Shown here piece after piece: positions 33,273 to 42,066 of a stretch of 64,000 nucleotides of DNA. The stretch is taken from positions 419,577 through 483,576 of the forward strand of contig NZ_AMRN01000003.1 of assembly GCF_000300275.1 (NCBI RefSeq). Direction: 5' to 3'. The notes below the pieces were generated by a model. That model did not search any database. It was not told the origin of the DNA and worked only from the letters and a program-made list of their open reading frames with translations. The translations under genes and the position numbers were made by a program. Every line of letters begins with the position of its first letter. Within the stretch, counting starts at the first letter, position 1. The DNA comes from Thalassospira profundimaris WP0211 (lineage in GTDB: Bacteria; Pseudomonadota; Alphaproteobacteria; Rhodospirillales; Thalassospiraceae).

Positions 33273-35897
33273 CTATCCCGATTTCGTGTCGCTGGCAGGC
33301 CGTGACTTGCCTTTGGCTGCCGATTTTGTCGGTTTCTGCTGTATCAGCAGTTCCATCGTATCGGCCGCATCACGCGGTGGCGACAGAAGGAAGCCTTGAA
33401 TTTCATCGCATTCGGCCGCCTGAAGGGATGCCATCTGTTCTTCGGTTTCAACGCCAACGGCAACCACCTTACGGTTCAGGCTTTTGCACAACCGGATCGC
33501 TGGTTGCAGGACGCTGTTTTCGGGTTGTTCATCAAGTGCGACATTAAACAGCGACTTGGACAGTTTGATGCGCTGGACCGGGAAGCGTTTCAGATACCGC
33601 AGCGACGTGTTGCCCGCCGCAAAATGATCAAGCGTCAGGCCAATGCCCGCCTCCGAGAAACGATAGAATTGACCAAGGGCGCGTTCGGGATCGCGCATGA
33701 CGATTTCTTCGGAGACCTCGATCTCGATCATTGCCGGATCAACTTCATGTTCGGCGGTCAGATCGGTGATGTTCTTGATCAGATCGGCCTGAATGAACTG
33801 GCGGCTTGAAACGTTAAGCGCAATCGGCACCGGGACATAGCCCTGACGGCGCCAGTCGGCGACCTGTTTGCAGACGGTTTCGATGATCCAGTGACCAAGG
33901 GGCGAAAGCAGGCCTGTCCGATCCGCAACCGCGATGAAATCGGGCGGCAGGCGGCGCTTGCCACTGTCATCAATCCAGCGCAGCAGCGCCTCGAACCCGG
34001 TAAGCGTGCGGTCCGATGTGCGATAGCGCGGCTGATATTCCAGAACAAAACGTTTTTCATCGACCGAACGGCGCAACTGCGTTTCCATCGACAGGCGCGC
34101 ATGCATCACGTTGTTCATCGTCTCGACGAAGAAGCAATAAGATGATTCTGCGGATTTCTGGGCGCGATACATTGCCGCGTCGGCATTGGCCATCAATTGC
34201 GATGGTGCGCGTGCATCGTTGGGATAAAGTGCGACACCGACACTGACATGCAGGCGAATTTCATCGCCCGTGGTGGTCAGGATCGGTTGCGACATGGCTT
34301 CGACCACGCGTTCGGCGACAAGGGCTGCGCCCTCAGCCTCCGACAGGTCGGTTGCGATGATGGCAAACATATCGCCCGAGAACCTGGCACAGGTATCCTT
34401 TTCGCGCACGGTCGCACGCAGGCGCCCGGAAATGGTGCGCAGCGTTTCATCGCCGACATCCGCCCCGAACCGGTCATTGATCGCCCGGAAATTGTCGATA
34501 TCGACGACAAGAACCGACAGAAGCTTTTCATAGCGTTTGGCATGGGCAACCGCCTGATTGAGGCGATCCTCAAACAGGGCATGGTTGGGAAGGCCGGTCA
34601 GCGGATCATGCGTCGCCAGATACCGCAATCGGTTGACCGATGCATTGGCAGCCGGATTGTGATGCAAGGTGATGTCAACACAGTCCGGATGGGTCGTGGA
34701 GGGCCGCATTGTCAGATCGCAGACGACATGCACACCCTCGGCACTGCGGACGATCCATTCACGCCTGAGTTCGTCATCGCCACGGTTGATCGCCAGCAGC
34801 ATCTTTTCCTGCGAACGCCGGGATGCGGTGCCATCCGACTGGAATTCCGGTGCCAGATTATAAAACCGGATAAAGCCGTAATCCTCTTCGCGCAAATCAA
34901 AGAATTCGGCGGTTTCCGGCGACATTGATTTCAGATGACCGTCAAGCTTGGTGATCGAAAGCGACAGGTCACTGATGTCATCGCCAGCATGGATGTGATG
35001 AACCGTGCGGCGCATTGCCATTTTCTGCCGGTTGCTCAGCAGGAAGACAATCGTCGTGAACAAAATGGTCGTCAGTGCACCGAATATCAGGATCAGTTCG
35101 GGATTGATCGTGCTGTGCGCCAGTTGCGGATCGGCAATGACATCGACCTGCCATTGGCGGCCAACCACATCAAAGGCGACTGTGCGCTGAAGGGTTTCAT
35201 CGTCACCTTCGCCGCGGATTTCAAACAGAACGGTGTCACCTTCGCGGACACGGACGGTGTAATCTTCGACCTGTTCGGTATTGATCACCGCCGCCAGCAT
35301 GGAGCGAATGCGAAACGCCCCGTTGATGATCCCGATAATCTCGCCATCGCGGCCCAGAACCGGGGTATAGGCCGCAAAGCCGCGCCCGCCCTGCATGAGC
35401 TCAAGCGTTGGTGTGATCTGGGTGCGGCGTTGATCAAGCGCGATATCAAGAACCGGACCAGCAAGCGGATGGCGTTTGAGATCCGCCCCCATGGCCGGAA
35501 CGTTGCCCTTGATCGGGGCGACATACAAAATGATGTAGTTCGGCGTTATCCAGTTGATCGCCTGGAGTGCCGGGAAGCGGCTTTGAAGCGGGGTCGCAAT
35601 CGAAAGATAGTCTCTTTCGTCCTCGGGCGGGCCGCCTTGCCAATTGTCGGCAAAGCTTTCGAGCACCGCGAGGTTATTGTTCACAATGGCTTTGATCTGC
35701 TGGGAAACGGAATTTGCCGTAATCTGGCCCGCAGATTGAAGGATTACGCGGCGATCGCTTTCAACCATTTGCCAAATCAGATAGGTGACAGATGCGAAGA
35801 AAACAGCCGTCAGAAAACCAGCCGCCAACGCCCGTTTTTTCAGGCGTGACGTTTGTTTGGTTGCGTTTTCCTCAGCGTGCTTTGTTTCTTCTTCCAT
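33273..35897 (-). CDS. CHASE-sensor GGDEF-EAL protein with both catalytic domains apparently degenerate
   Basis: From the ATG at 35897 (GGGGGAG upstream) this has 874 residues: a membrane helix (26-44), a periplasmic CHASE-like sensor (55-260), a second helix (267-288), a PAS-like region (315-412), GGDEF (424-595) and EAL (605-850). The active-site loop is SGDMF (507-511) instead of GGDEF. In the EAL domain EALLRW (636-641) is kept. The metal-binding DDFG is LDHF, KID is KLS, and AEGVET is AVGVET, so phosphodiesterase activity is doubtful. It may be a cyclic di-GMP receptor or scaffold. A start at 35954 is also possible. Confidence 0.85.
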   Translation of the reverse strand: MEEETKHAEENATKQTSRLKKRALAAGFLTAVFFASVTYLIWQMVESDRRVILQSAGQITANSVSQQIKAIVNNNLAVLESFADNWQGGPPEDERDYLSIATPLQSRFPALQAINWITPNYIILYVAPIKGNVPAMGADLKRHPLAGPVLDIALDQRRTQITPTLELMQGGRGFAAYTPVLGRDGEIIGIINGAFRIRSMLAAVINTEQVEDYTVRVREGDTVLFEIRGEGDDETLQRTVAFDVVGRQWQVDVIADPQLAHSTINPELILIFGALTTILFTTIVFLLSNRQKMAMRRTVHHIHAGDDISDLSLSITKLDGHLKSMSPETAEFFDLREEDYGFIRFYNLAPEFQSDGTASRRSQEKMLLAINRGDDELRREWIVRSAEGVHVVCDLTMRPSTTHPDCVDITLHHNPAANASVNRLRYLATHDPLTGLPNHALFEDRLNQAVAHAKRYEKLLSVLVVDIDNFRAINDRFGADVGDETLRTISGRLRATVREKDTCARFSGDMFAIIATDLSEAEGAALVAERVVEAMSQPILTTTGDEIRLHVSVGVALYPNDARAPSQLMANADAAMYRAQKSAESSYCFFVETMNNVMHARLSMETQLRRSVDEKRFVLEYQPRYRTSDRTLTGFEALLRWIDDSGKRRLPPDFIAVADRTGLLSPLGHWIIETVCKQVADWRRQGYVPVPIALNVSSRQFIQADLIKNITDLTAEHEVDPAMIEIEVSEEIVMRDPERALGQFYRFSEAGIGLTLDHFAAGNTSLRYLKRFPVQRIKLSKSLFNVALDEQPENSVLQPAIRLCKSLNRKVVAVGVETEEQMASLQAAECDEIQGFLLSPPRDAADTMELLIQQKPTKSAAKGKSRPASDTKSG

Positions 35898-36271
35898 CTC
35901 TCCCCCAAACACAACGACCCTTGCTGATCCTCCCCGATCAGGATGTGTGTGCATACGGTTATCACCAGTAAACATCCATGCACCGATGGATAAAGATGCC
36001 AGTGTATTTTGCTGGCCGATAACCGGTACTATTTGTTTATGGTGTTATTCTTACACGACTTTAAGGGGTTGGTCGCCTGCATTTACGGATTAATTTTCGA
36101 CGGTAATTGCCAAAAACTGTTCCGGGACAGGGTTTTGATACAGGTTTGGCGATAATAAATCCGTGTTAGCCCCTGTTCTGAAAACGTGAAGTGTTGTATC
36201 TGAGGCGGAAATCCGGCACCCGCAGTAAAGGCCGGTCATTGTGTGACAAAGATCACCCCCAGAGAGAGTCC
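35898..36271. other. Intergenic region without a recognised gene
   Basis: A 374-bp divergent region between the GGDEF-EAL gene and rlmD. I see no terminator, RNA gene or strong palindrome. It presumably contains both promoters; GAGAGAGT just before 36272 is the ribosome binding site of rlmD. Confidence 0.45.
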
Positions 36272-37663
36272 ATGAAACACCATAACCGCAATCCCCGTGC
36301 ACGGGGAGGACGCAAACGTCAGCCATCCCGGCGTGATCCGCTGATCGGGTTTGAAGCAGACGTCACCATCGAACAGATCGGTGCGCGCGGCGATGGCATT
36401 GCCCATGTCGCGACACCCGATGGAAAGTCGGTTTTGATCTATGTGGATTGCGTGTTGCCGGGTGATCAGGTGCGCGTTGCCCTTCGCCAGAAACGCGGCG
36501 ACGGGTATGGGGCCGAGGTGGTTGCCGAAATCGCACGATCAAGCGGCTATAACACGCCACGCTGTGCGCATTTCAAGGAATGCGGGGGCTGCGCCCTGCA
36601 GCACATGAACGATGACGACTATCGCACCTGGAAACGTGACAAGGCCTTGGTCGCCGTTCAGCGGGCTGGCATTGATCCGCAAGATGCCGAAACGCTTGTC
36701 GGGGATGTGGAGATTTCACCGCCGGCAAGTCGCCGTCGTGCCGGCTTTTCGGTGCATGTCGGGGCAACGGGCGTTTTTGTCGGTTTCCATGGCCGGTTCA
36801 GTCATACGGTTCTGAATGTGCCCGACTGTGCGGTTTTGCGTCCGGAACTGATGGCGTTTCGTGAAGCATTTGTCATGTTCCTTGAAGCCTGCCCGCCGGA
36901 ACATGCACGCGACATCAAGGAAGTTTTTGTCACCCTGACCGATAGTGGTCTGGATGTGCTTATTCAGGCAAGCAACGATCCCGACCTTGATATGCGACAG
37001 GATCTGGCGGAATTCGCGGAAGCGCAAAATATCGCCCGGCTGAGCTGGAAAACCGGGGATCGTCCTGATGAACCGGTTGCTGCGCGTCATTTGCCGGTTG
37101 TCCGTTTTGAAGGTGTCGAAGTGGCGATTGCGCCGGGCGGTTTCTTGCAGGCCACACAGGACGGGGAACAGGCACTGGTTGCGGCCATCAAGTCGGCATT
37201 GGCCGATATCGCGCCGAAAAACGTTGCCGATCTTTTTTGCGGTGTGGGCAGTTTTACATTTTCACTGGCCCTTTCGGGCAAACGGCGTTCGGTCACGGCT
37301 GTGGAAAGCGATCCGCGGGCCGTGGAGTTACTGCAATATGCGGTTGGACAATCGGGTAGCCCGGTCAAAGTCGTAAAGCGCGATCTGTTTCGCCAGCCGC
37401 TTGTTGGTGATGAACTGAGCAGCTTTGACCTTGTGGTGTTTGATCCGCCGCGTGCCGGGGCCCTTGCCCAGTCAGAGACGCTTGCCGTCGACGGGCCGGA
37501 ATGGATCATTGCCGTATCATGCAATCCGGCGACGTTTAGCCGTGACATGCGGGTTCTTCGGAATGGCGGCTATGAAATCACCAAAGTCGTGCCGGTCGAT
37601 CAGTTCCTGTGGTCGTCACATCTTGAATTATTCGCCATTTTGCGCCGCGTTTCTGCCGGTTGA
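36272..37663 (+). CDS. rlmD: Iron-sulfur 23S rRNA (uracil-C5)-methyltransferase, RlmD/RumA-like
   Basis: This 463-residue protein begins with a basic tail and a TRAM domain (residues 28-85). The [4Fe-4S] cysteines are CAHFKECGGC plus a fourth in NVPDCAVL. The SAM-binding part has DLFCGVGSFTFSLAL and the catalytic part VVFDPPRAGA and AVSCNPATFSRD, whose cysteine attacks uracil C6. It should methylate a uracil of 23S rRNA (U1939 for RlmD); tRNA m5U54 methylation by a related enzyme cannot be excluded. The start at 36272 is preferred over an open upstream frame because the ribosome binding site lies there. Confidence 0.9.
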   Translation: MKHHNRNPRARGGRKRQPSRRDPLIGFEADVTIEQIGARGDGIAHVATPDGKSVLIYVDCVLPGDQVRVALRQKRGDGYGAEVVAEIARSSGYNTPRCAHFKECGGCALQHMNDDDYRTWKRDKALVAVQRAGIDPQDAETLVGDVEISPPASRRRAGFSVHVGATGVFVGFHGRFSHTVLNVPDCAVLRPELMAFREAFVMFLEACPPEHARDIKEVFVTLTDSGLDVLIQASNDPDLDMRQDLAEFAEAQNIARLSWKTGDRPDEPVAARHLPVVRFEGVEVAIAPGGFLQATQDGEQALVAAIKSALADIAPKNVADLFCGVGSFTFSLALSGKRRSVTAVESDPRAVELLQYAVGQSGSPVKVVKRDLFRQPLVGDELSSFDLVVFDPPRAGALAQSETLAVDGPEWIIAVSCNPATFSRDMRVLRNGGYEITKVVPVDQFLWSSHLELFAILRRVSAG

Positions 37664-37706
37664 CGCCGTTTGCAGAGCGGTGCGCTTTGGGGCTTAATTT
37701 TTATTC

Positions 37707-37728
37707 ACTGATATACTATACTATCAGT
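37707..37728. promoter_or_regulatory. AT-rich palindrome upstream of the flagellin-like gene
   Basis: ACTGATA (37707-37713) and TATCAGT (37722-37728) are perfect 7-bp arms with an 8-bp spacer TACTATAC, 114 bp before the start. The spacer itself holds a -10-like TATACT. The regulator is unknown. Confidence 0.5.
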
Positions 37729-37841
37729 TGGTATTTCCGCCGGACACCAGGATGGTCAGGTTGGCAAGGGATTGAAATTGATCAGTCCCTTTGCCCGTGC
37801 AGCACGTAGTTGTTTTGCCGGCTTGTTTGAGCGGAAAAACA

Positions 37842-38891
37842 ATGGAACCACTGGCCAGTCAGTTGCCGATTTATACCAGTACTGCGCGTGCAATAGCCCC
37901 GCAGAACCGGTTGATTGCGTCTGAAGGCAGCCAGTTCTCCGCTAACAATCAAAACACAAACCGCAATACTGACCCGCTTCGCAGCGCAGGTTCTACCAAT
38001 GCGCAACTAAACCGGTCTTTGGGCAGTGCGGGTGAACTTCTTGGTCAGGCATCAAGCGATCTTTCTCGGATTGGCGATGCGCTTGACGAAATTGACGCGC
38101 TTGTCACGGTCGCGGAAGAAAACAGCGACCTGTCCACACAGCAACGCGCCCAGTTAAACGCACAGATCGAAGATTATCTGACCCGGATCGACGATATCGC
38201 GGCCAATAGCAATTTTGAGGGTCGAGATCTTCTGGCATCGGATCAGACAATTACGCTGCAGGTTGGCAGCGGTACATCATCAGACAATCGTATTGATGTG
38301 ACGTTGTCGGCTTCGAGTTCCGAAGATCTGGCGACCGGCCTTTCGGCGATAAATGTTTCCGACAGCACGGGCGTTTCCAATGCGCGTGCGTTGGTGGACG
38401 AGGCGCAGCAAGCGCTTCGTGAGCGCGAGATTTCCGTTTCTGCCGATCAGGGGAGCCTGCGAACAGCGCAGGACCAGAACCGTGTTTCGCAGGTTGCGGG
38501 TGAAAACATTGTCCAGGCGCAACTGGCGGCATCGGCACCATCTGGTCGCGAGGATGCGCAGGCAAACATTGCGCAAAACCTGCAGGCCTATCTTGGCGAT
38601 ATTTCCGCACAGCTTGCCAACCAGACCGTCGCGGTGGGTGGTATCGCCTTGCCAGAACCGCGCCCTGATCCTGTGCCCGAACAGGAAGAATATCCGTTCT
38701 TCGACCCGACCGCCGAAGACGACGATCCGAGCCAATCACAAGACTTCCTTGGCCAAGCGGTTCCAGACAGCGCAACAACCCGGCCTTTGGCAAGCACCGG
38801 ATTTGGCGGATATGACAGCGGTGGCAATGGAACATCGGGCGGCAGTGGTAGTGCGGATCGTCCGGCCAATCGGATTTCTGTCGAAGCGTGA
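37842..38891 (+). CDS. Orphan flagellin-like protein with acidic, Gly/Ser-rich tail
   Basis: Residues 55-190 of this 349-residue protein resemble the flagellin N-terminal D1 region: LLGQASSDLSRIGDALDEIDALV, then QQRAQLNAQIEDYLTRIDDIAANSNFEGRDLL and the beta turn TLQVGSG. Residues 195-260 resemble the returning C-terminal helix (ARALVDEAQQALREREISVSADQGSLRTAQ). The extreme ends that build the D0 core of a filament are replaced by an unrelated N-terminus and a proline/acid then Gly/Ser-rich tail (about 280-349). No flagellar genes are nearby. It may be a surface or exported protein derived from flagellin. The start at 37842 has GCGGAAAA upstream. Confidence 0.68.
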   Translation: MEPLASQLPIYTSTARAIAPQNRLIASEGSQFSANNQNTNRNTDPLRSAGSTNAQLNRSLGSAGELLGQASSDLSRIGDALDEIDALVTVAEENSDLSTQQRAQLNAQIEDYLTRIDDIAANSNFEGRDLLASDQTITLQVGSGTSSDNRIDVTLSASSSEDLATGLSAINVSDSTGVSNARALVDEAQQALREREISVSADQGSLRTAQDQNRVSQVAGENIVQAQLAASAPSGREDAQANIAQNLQAYLGDISAQLANQTVAVGGIALPEPRPDPVPEQEEYPFFDPTAEDDDPSQSQDFLGQAVPDSATTRPLASTGFGGYDSGGNGTSGGSGSADRPANRISVEA

Positions 38892-38930
38892 GCCTGATCT
38901 TGGTTTCCGAGGTGATCAACAGAAGGCGTT

Positions 38931-39446
38931 TTATCCTTCGACATTCTCGCCTTCATAGATACCCCAGAACCCGTGGCGGGGCGCCCAGCCTTCGAAATCA
39001 CCAAACCGCAACTGACACCAATCGACCGTCGCCGGGCAGTCTTCGATGCGGCCAATCACACTTGCCGAGACCAGCGCAATCTTGCGGGCATTCTTGTCGG
39101 CGGCGGAATAGAGCGTGATGTTTTCATCGGTCACGATGACGTGGCGCGACCCGATCAGAAGGCTTTGATGAACCCAGCCTTCGCTGCCTTCCCAGTCACG
39201 CACCTTTCGCCAGGTATCGAATTCTGACACCACTTCCATCGGCATATTGCGACGGTGATAAATCCAGACTTTCGGATATCGCAGGCCGGGGCCAGAGCGC
39301 AAAAATACCTTGTCAGAGCGCAGCGCGACAAATCGCGGGATCGGCAGGCCCGATTCCTGTGCGCTGGCCACGATCGGAGCGGTCAGACTGCCAAGAATCG
39401 CCAAGGCCATGAAGCGATACAGAAATTTGCGCAAAACCTGCGGCAT
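38931..39446 (-). CDS. Exported protein with bacterial SH3 domains
   Basis: This 171-residue protein has a signal peptide (cleavage near VASAQ) and two SH3-type beta-barrel units: residues 40-100 (ALRSDKVFLRSGPGLRYPKVWIYHRRNMPMEVVSEFDTWRKV, then GWVHQSLL) and 105-165 (DENITLYSAADKNARKI, then WCQLRFGDFEGWAPRHGFWGI). This matches the alphaproteobacterial DUF1058/SH3-like family of envelope proteins of unknown role, probably cell-wall binding. It converges on the flagellin-like gene with 39 bp between stops. Confidence 0.85.
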   Translation of the reverse strand: MPQVLRKFLYRFMALAILGSLTAPIVASAQESGLPIPRFVALRSDKVFLRSGPGLRYPKVWIYHRRNMPMEVVSEFDTWRKVRDWEGSEGWVHQSLLIGSRHVIVTDENITLYSAADKNARKIALVSASVIGRIEDCPATVDWCQLRFGDFEGWAPRHGFWGIYEGENVEG

Positions 39447-39483
39447 CTTGTTGGTATTCCTTCATTTATTCCATTTGCGCTGG

Positions 39484-39522
39484 TTTTGTAATAATTCGCT
39501 GTTGCGAAATAAAATTACAAAA
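39484..39522. other. Long AT-rich stem-loop in a divergent promoter region
   Basis: TTTTGTAAT (39484-39492) and ATTACAAAA (39514-39522) are perfect 9-bp arms; inside them TTCGC and GCGAA pair around TGTT. The structure lies 38 bp upstream of the SH3 gene and 125 bp upstream of the hydroxyacid dehydrogenase gene, so it may act as an operator for both. Confidence 0.6.
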
Positions 39523-39646
39523 AGTGCGTCAAAATTCTTGCTTTTGTACCTTACGGCATGGCATCACTGCACTGCGGCAGGGCACAAAAATGCACCATGC
39601 CTTATTTTGTCTGAAAAAGAGTTAAAAGACCGCATAGGATCGGCAC

Positions 39647-40633
39647 ATGACCAAGAAAAAACCGCTTGTCGTCGTGACCCGGAAACTGCCGGAAGCGATT
39701 GAAACCCGCATGATGGAACTGTTTGACGCGCGTCTGAATATCGATGATGCGCCGATGAGCAAGCAGGAACTGATTGATGCGGTCAAGGAAGCCGATGTGC
39801 TGGTGCCAACCGTCACCGACAAGATCGATGCGGCAGTTCTGGCCCATGCGGGTCCCAATCTGCGCCTGATTGCCAATTTCGGCACCGGTGTCGATCATGT
39901 CGATCTGCAAACTGCCCGTTCGCGTGGCATTACGGTCACCAACACGCCCGATGTCCTGACCGAGGATACCGCGGATATGACCATGGCGCTGATCTTGTCG
40001 GTATCGCGCCGCCTGGCAGAGGGCGAGCGCCTCATTCGCAAGGGCGAATGGGCGGGCTGGGGCCCGACGCTTATGCTCGGTCATCGCATCTGGGGCAAGC
40101 GCCTTGGCATTGTCGGCATGGGCCGTATCGGCCGCGCGCTGGCACGCCGGGCAAAGGGTTTTGGCCTTTCGGTGCATTACCATAACCGTCGCCGTGTGCA
40201 TCCCGATATTGAAGAAGAACTGGATGCGACCTATTGGGAAAGCCTTGATCAGATGCTGGCCCATGTTGACGTCATTTCGGTCAACTGCCCGCATACGCCT
40301 GCGACCTATCATTTGCTGTCGGCGCGTCGTCTTAAACTGATGCAACCGCATGCCATTCTGGTCAACACCGCACGCGGCGAAATCGTTGACGAACCGGCCC
40401 TGACCCGGATGCTGGCCGATGGTGAAATCGCCGGTGCCGGACTGGACGTGTTTGAACACGAACCGGCGGTGAACCCGAAGCTTCTGGAACTGCAAAATGC
40501 GGTTCTGTTGCCGCATATGGGATCGGCCACCATCGAAGGCCGCGTTGACATGGGCGAAAAGGTCCTGATCAATATCAAGACGTTTGTTGACGGTCACACA
40601 CCACCAGATCGCGTGATCGAAGGATTGCTGTAG
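39647..40633 (+). CDS. gyaR: D-2-hydroxyacid dehydrogenase (glyoxylate/hydroxypyruvate reductase type)
   Basis: This 328-residue protein belongs to the D-isomer-specific 2-hydroxyacid dehydrogenases. The NAD(P) motif is GIVGMGRIGRALARRAKGFG. The catalytic Arg is in VNTARGEIVDE, Glu in DVFEHEP and His in LLPHMGSATIEGR. NFGTGVDHVDL and the insert WGPTLMLGHRIWGK match the alphaproteobacterial GyaR/GRHPR branch, which reduces glyoxylate or hydroxypyruvate. A terminator follows directly. Confidence 0.9.
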   Translation: MTKKKPLVVVTRKLPEAIETRMMELFDARLNIDDAPMSKQELIDAVKEADVLVPTVTDKIDAAVLAHAGPNLRLIANFGTGVDHVDLQTARSRGITVTNTPDVLTEDTADMTMALILSVSRRLAEGERLIRKGEWAGWGPTLMLGHRIWGKRLGIVGMGRIGRALARRAKGFGLSVHYHNRRRVHPDIEEELDATYWESLDQMLAHVDVISVNCPHTPATYHLLSARRLKLMQPHAILVNTARGEIVDEPALTRMLADGEIAGAGLDVFEHEPAVNPKLLELQNAVLLPHMGSATIEGRVDMGEKVLINIKTFVDGHTPPDRVIEGLL

Positions 40634-40654
40634 GCTGCTTTCCATAATGATTTC

Positions 40655-40688
40655 AAAGGGGTGATGGCGCGTACATCACCCCTTTTTT
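40655..40688 (+). terminator. Terminator after the hydroxyacid dehydrogenase gene
   Basis: AAAGGGGTGATG (40655-40666) pairs with CATCACCCCTTT (40674-40685), followed by more T. Confidence 0.92.
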
Positions 40689-40777
40689 CATACACTCCCC
40701 ATATGTGGATGGTGTGACGTGGCCGTTACAGGCATTTTCCCCGGCATTAAACCAAACCGGTTTCAATTTCGGGATGT

Positions 40778-41173
40778 ATGCAAATGGTAAGACGGCCAAA
40801 AACGCTTGTTGCTGATCTGGGTGTCGCGACCCCGGCAAATGACGACGTCGCGGCCGGGCTTGCAACACGCGAAGTCGTCTTGCACGGGCCATGTGTGGTA
40901 TCAGGCATCCAAAGCCGTCACGCCGAAGAGATTGTCTTTGTGCGTTCCGGAACCGTCATGGTCAGTGATGGCGACGGGAATGTATATGAAAGCCACTACG
41001 GCTGCATTTCGGTCCTTCAGGGGCAGCGTTACCATCTTCATGTCAATGCCGGCCAAACCGCCAAACTTTTGATCCTTGCTGTGCCGTCTGTTCAGGATCC
41101 GGAACAGTTTTCTGCCTTGCAGATCGCCAAGACCAGAGTTCGCGATATGATCCTGCGCGAGAAGTGCAAGTGA
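40778..41173 (+). CDS. Small cupin-like protein
   Basis: This 131-residue protein has one beta-barrel of cupin type: the first motif resembles IQSRHAEEIVFVRSGTVMVSDGDGN and the second LQGQRYHLHVNAGQTAKLLILAV. The usual HxH pair is not clear, so metal binding is uncertain. Starts at 40778 and 40784 are both possible; GGGAT suits 40784. It lies between two terminated units ahead of an FAH-family gene. I cannot assign a function. Confidence 0.65.
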   Translation: MQMVRRPKTLVADLGVATPANDDVAAGLATREVVLHGPCVVSGIQSRHAEEIVFVRSGTVMVSDGDGNVYESHYGCISVLQGQRYHLHVNAGQTAKLLILAVPSVQDPEQFSALQIAKTRVRDMILREKCK

Positions 41174-41319
41174 TCTGTCTGCGTATTGTTGCTGCGCGGT
41201 GATCCAACCTGCTGACAATTCCTGACAGCAGATACGTGCCAATGTGCATTGGGCGTTTCTTTCTGATCCGTGCTTGTTTATGACTGTTGCATATCACGCA
41301 TAAACAACACGGGGTCATC

Positions 41320-42006
41320 ATGAGTTTGATCTTTGACGCACCTGCACCGACGACCATTCCGGTTCAGGGCACCGACGACGTTTTCCCGGTAAATCGCATT
41401 TTCTGCATCGGCAAAAACTACGCCGAACATGTCCGCGAAATGGGTTCCGATCCTTCGGACACGCCGCCTTGTGTCTTTATGAAGCCGACGGACTGCCTTG
41501 TGGTCGGAAATGGTGATTTGCCATACCCGTCGGGCACGGAAGACCTGCATTACGAGGGTGAACTGGTGGCTGCGCTTTCCAAGGGGGGCAAGGATCTGGA
41601 TCGTGCCGCCGTTGAGGATGCAATTTTTGGCTATGCCGCCGGTCTTGATATGACGCGTCGCGATGTTCAGGCCGGTCTCAAGGACCGTCGCCTGCCATGG
41701 GATATGGCAAAATCATTTGATGGCTGTGCGGCCATTTCCGCCATCAAGCCCAAGGCCGATGCCGGCAATCCGCATGCAACCAACCTTAAATTGTCGGTCA
41801 ATGGCGATGTGCGCCAGAACGACACCACGGCGAAAATGATCTGGCCGGTGGTGGATGCGTTGGTGCACCTTTCGACCCTGATCGAACTGAAACCGGGCGA
41901 TCTTTTGTTTACCGGAACGCCCGAAGGCGTTGGCCAGGTTGTCCGTGGTGATCGCATGGATCTGGTGATTGTAGATGTCGCGGAACTGTCTGTGACCTTG
42001 AAATAG
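41320..42006 (+). CDS. Fumarylacetoacetate hydrolase (FAH) family protein
   Basis: This 228-residue protein has the FAH/FAHD1 pattern: NRIFCIGKNYAEHVREMG, the metal-binding residues in LHYEGELVAAL and AAGLDMTRRDVQ, the conserved WDMAKSFDGCAAI and the end LFTGTPEGVGQV. Members hydrolyse acylpyruvates or fumarylpyruvate, or decarboxylate oxaloacetate; the substrate here is not clear. The start at 41320 has GGGG five bases upstream. The gene ends 60 bp before xthA and may be co-transcribed with it. Confidence 0.88.
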   Translation: MSLIFDAPAPTTIPVQGTDDVFPVNRIFCIGKNYAEHVREMGSDPSDTPPCVFMKPTDCLVVGNGDLPYPSGTEDLHYEGELVAALSKGGKDLDRAAVEDAIFGYAAGLDMTRRDVQAGLKDRRLPWDMAKSFDGCAAISAIKPKADAGNPHATNLKLSVNGDVRQNDTTAKMIWPVVDALVHLSTLIELKPGDLLFTGTPEGVGQVVRGDRMDLVIVDVAELSVTLK

Positions 42007-42066
42007 ACCCTTCAGGGGATCGTGGGGCAGGGGCCCATCCTCAATCGAGCAAAAACGGAGCCCGTT

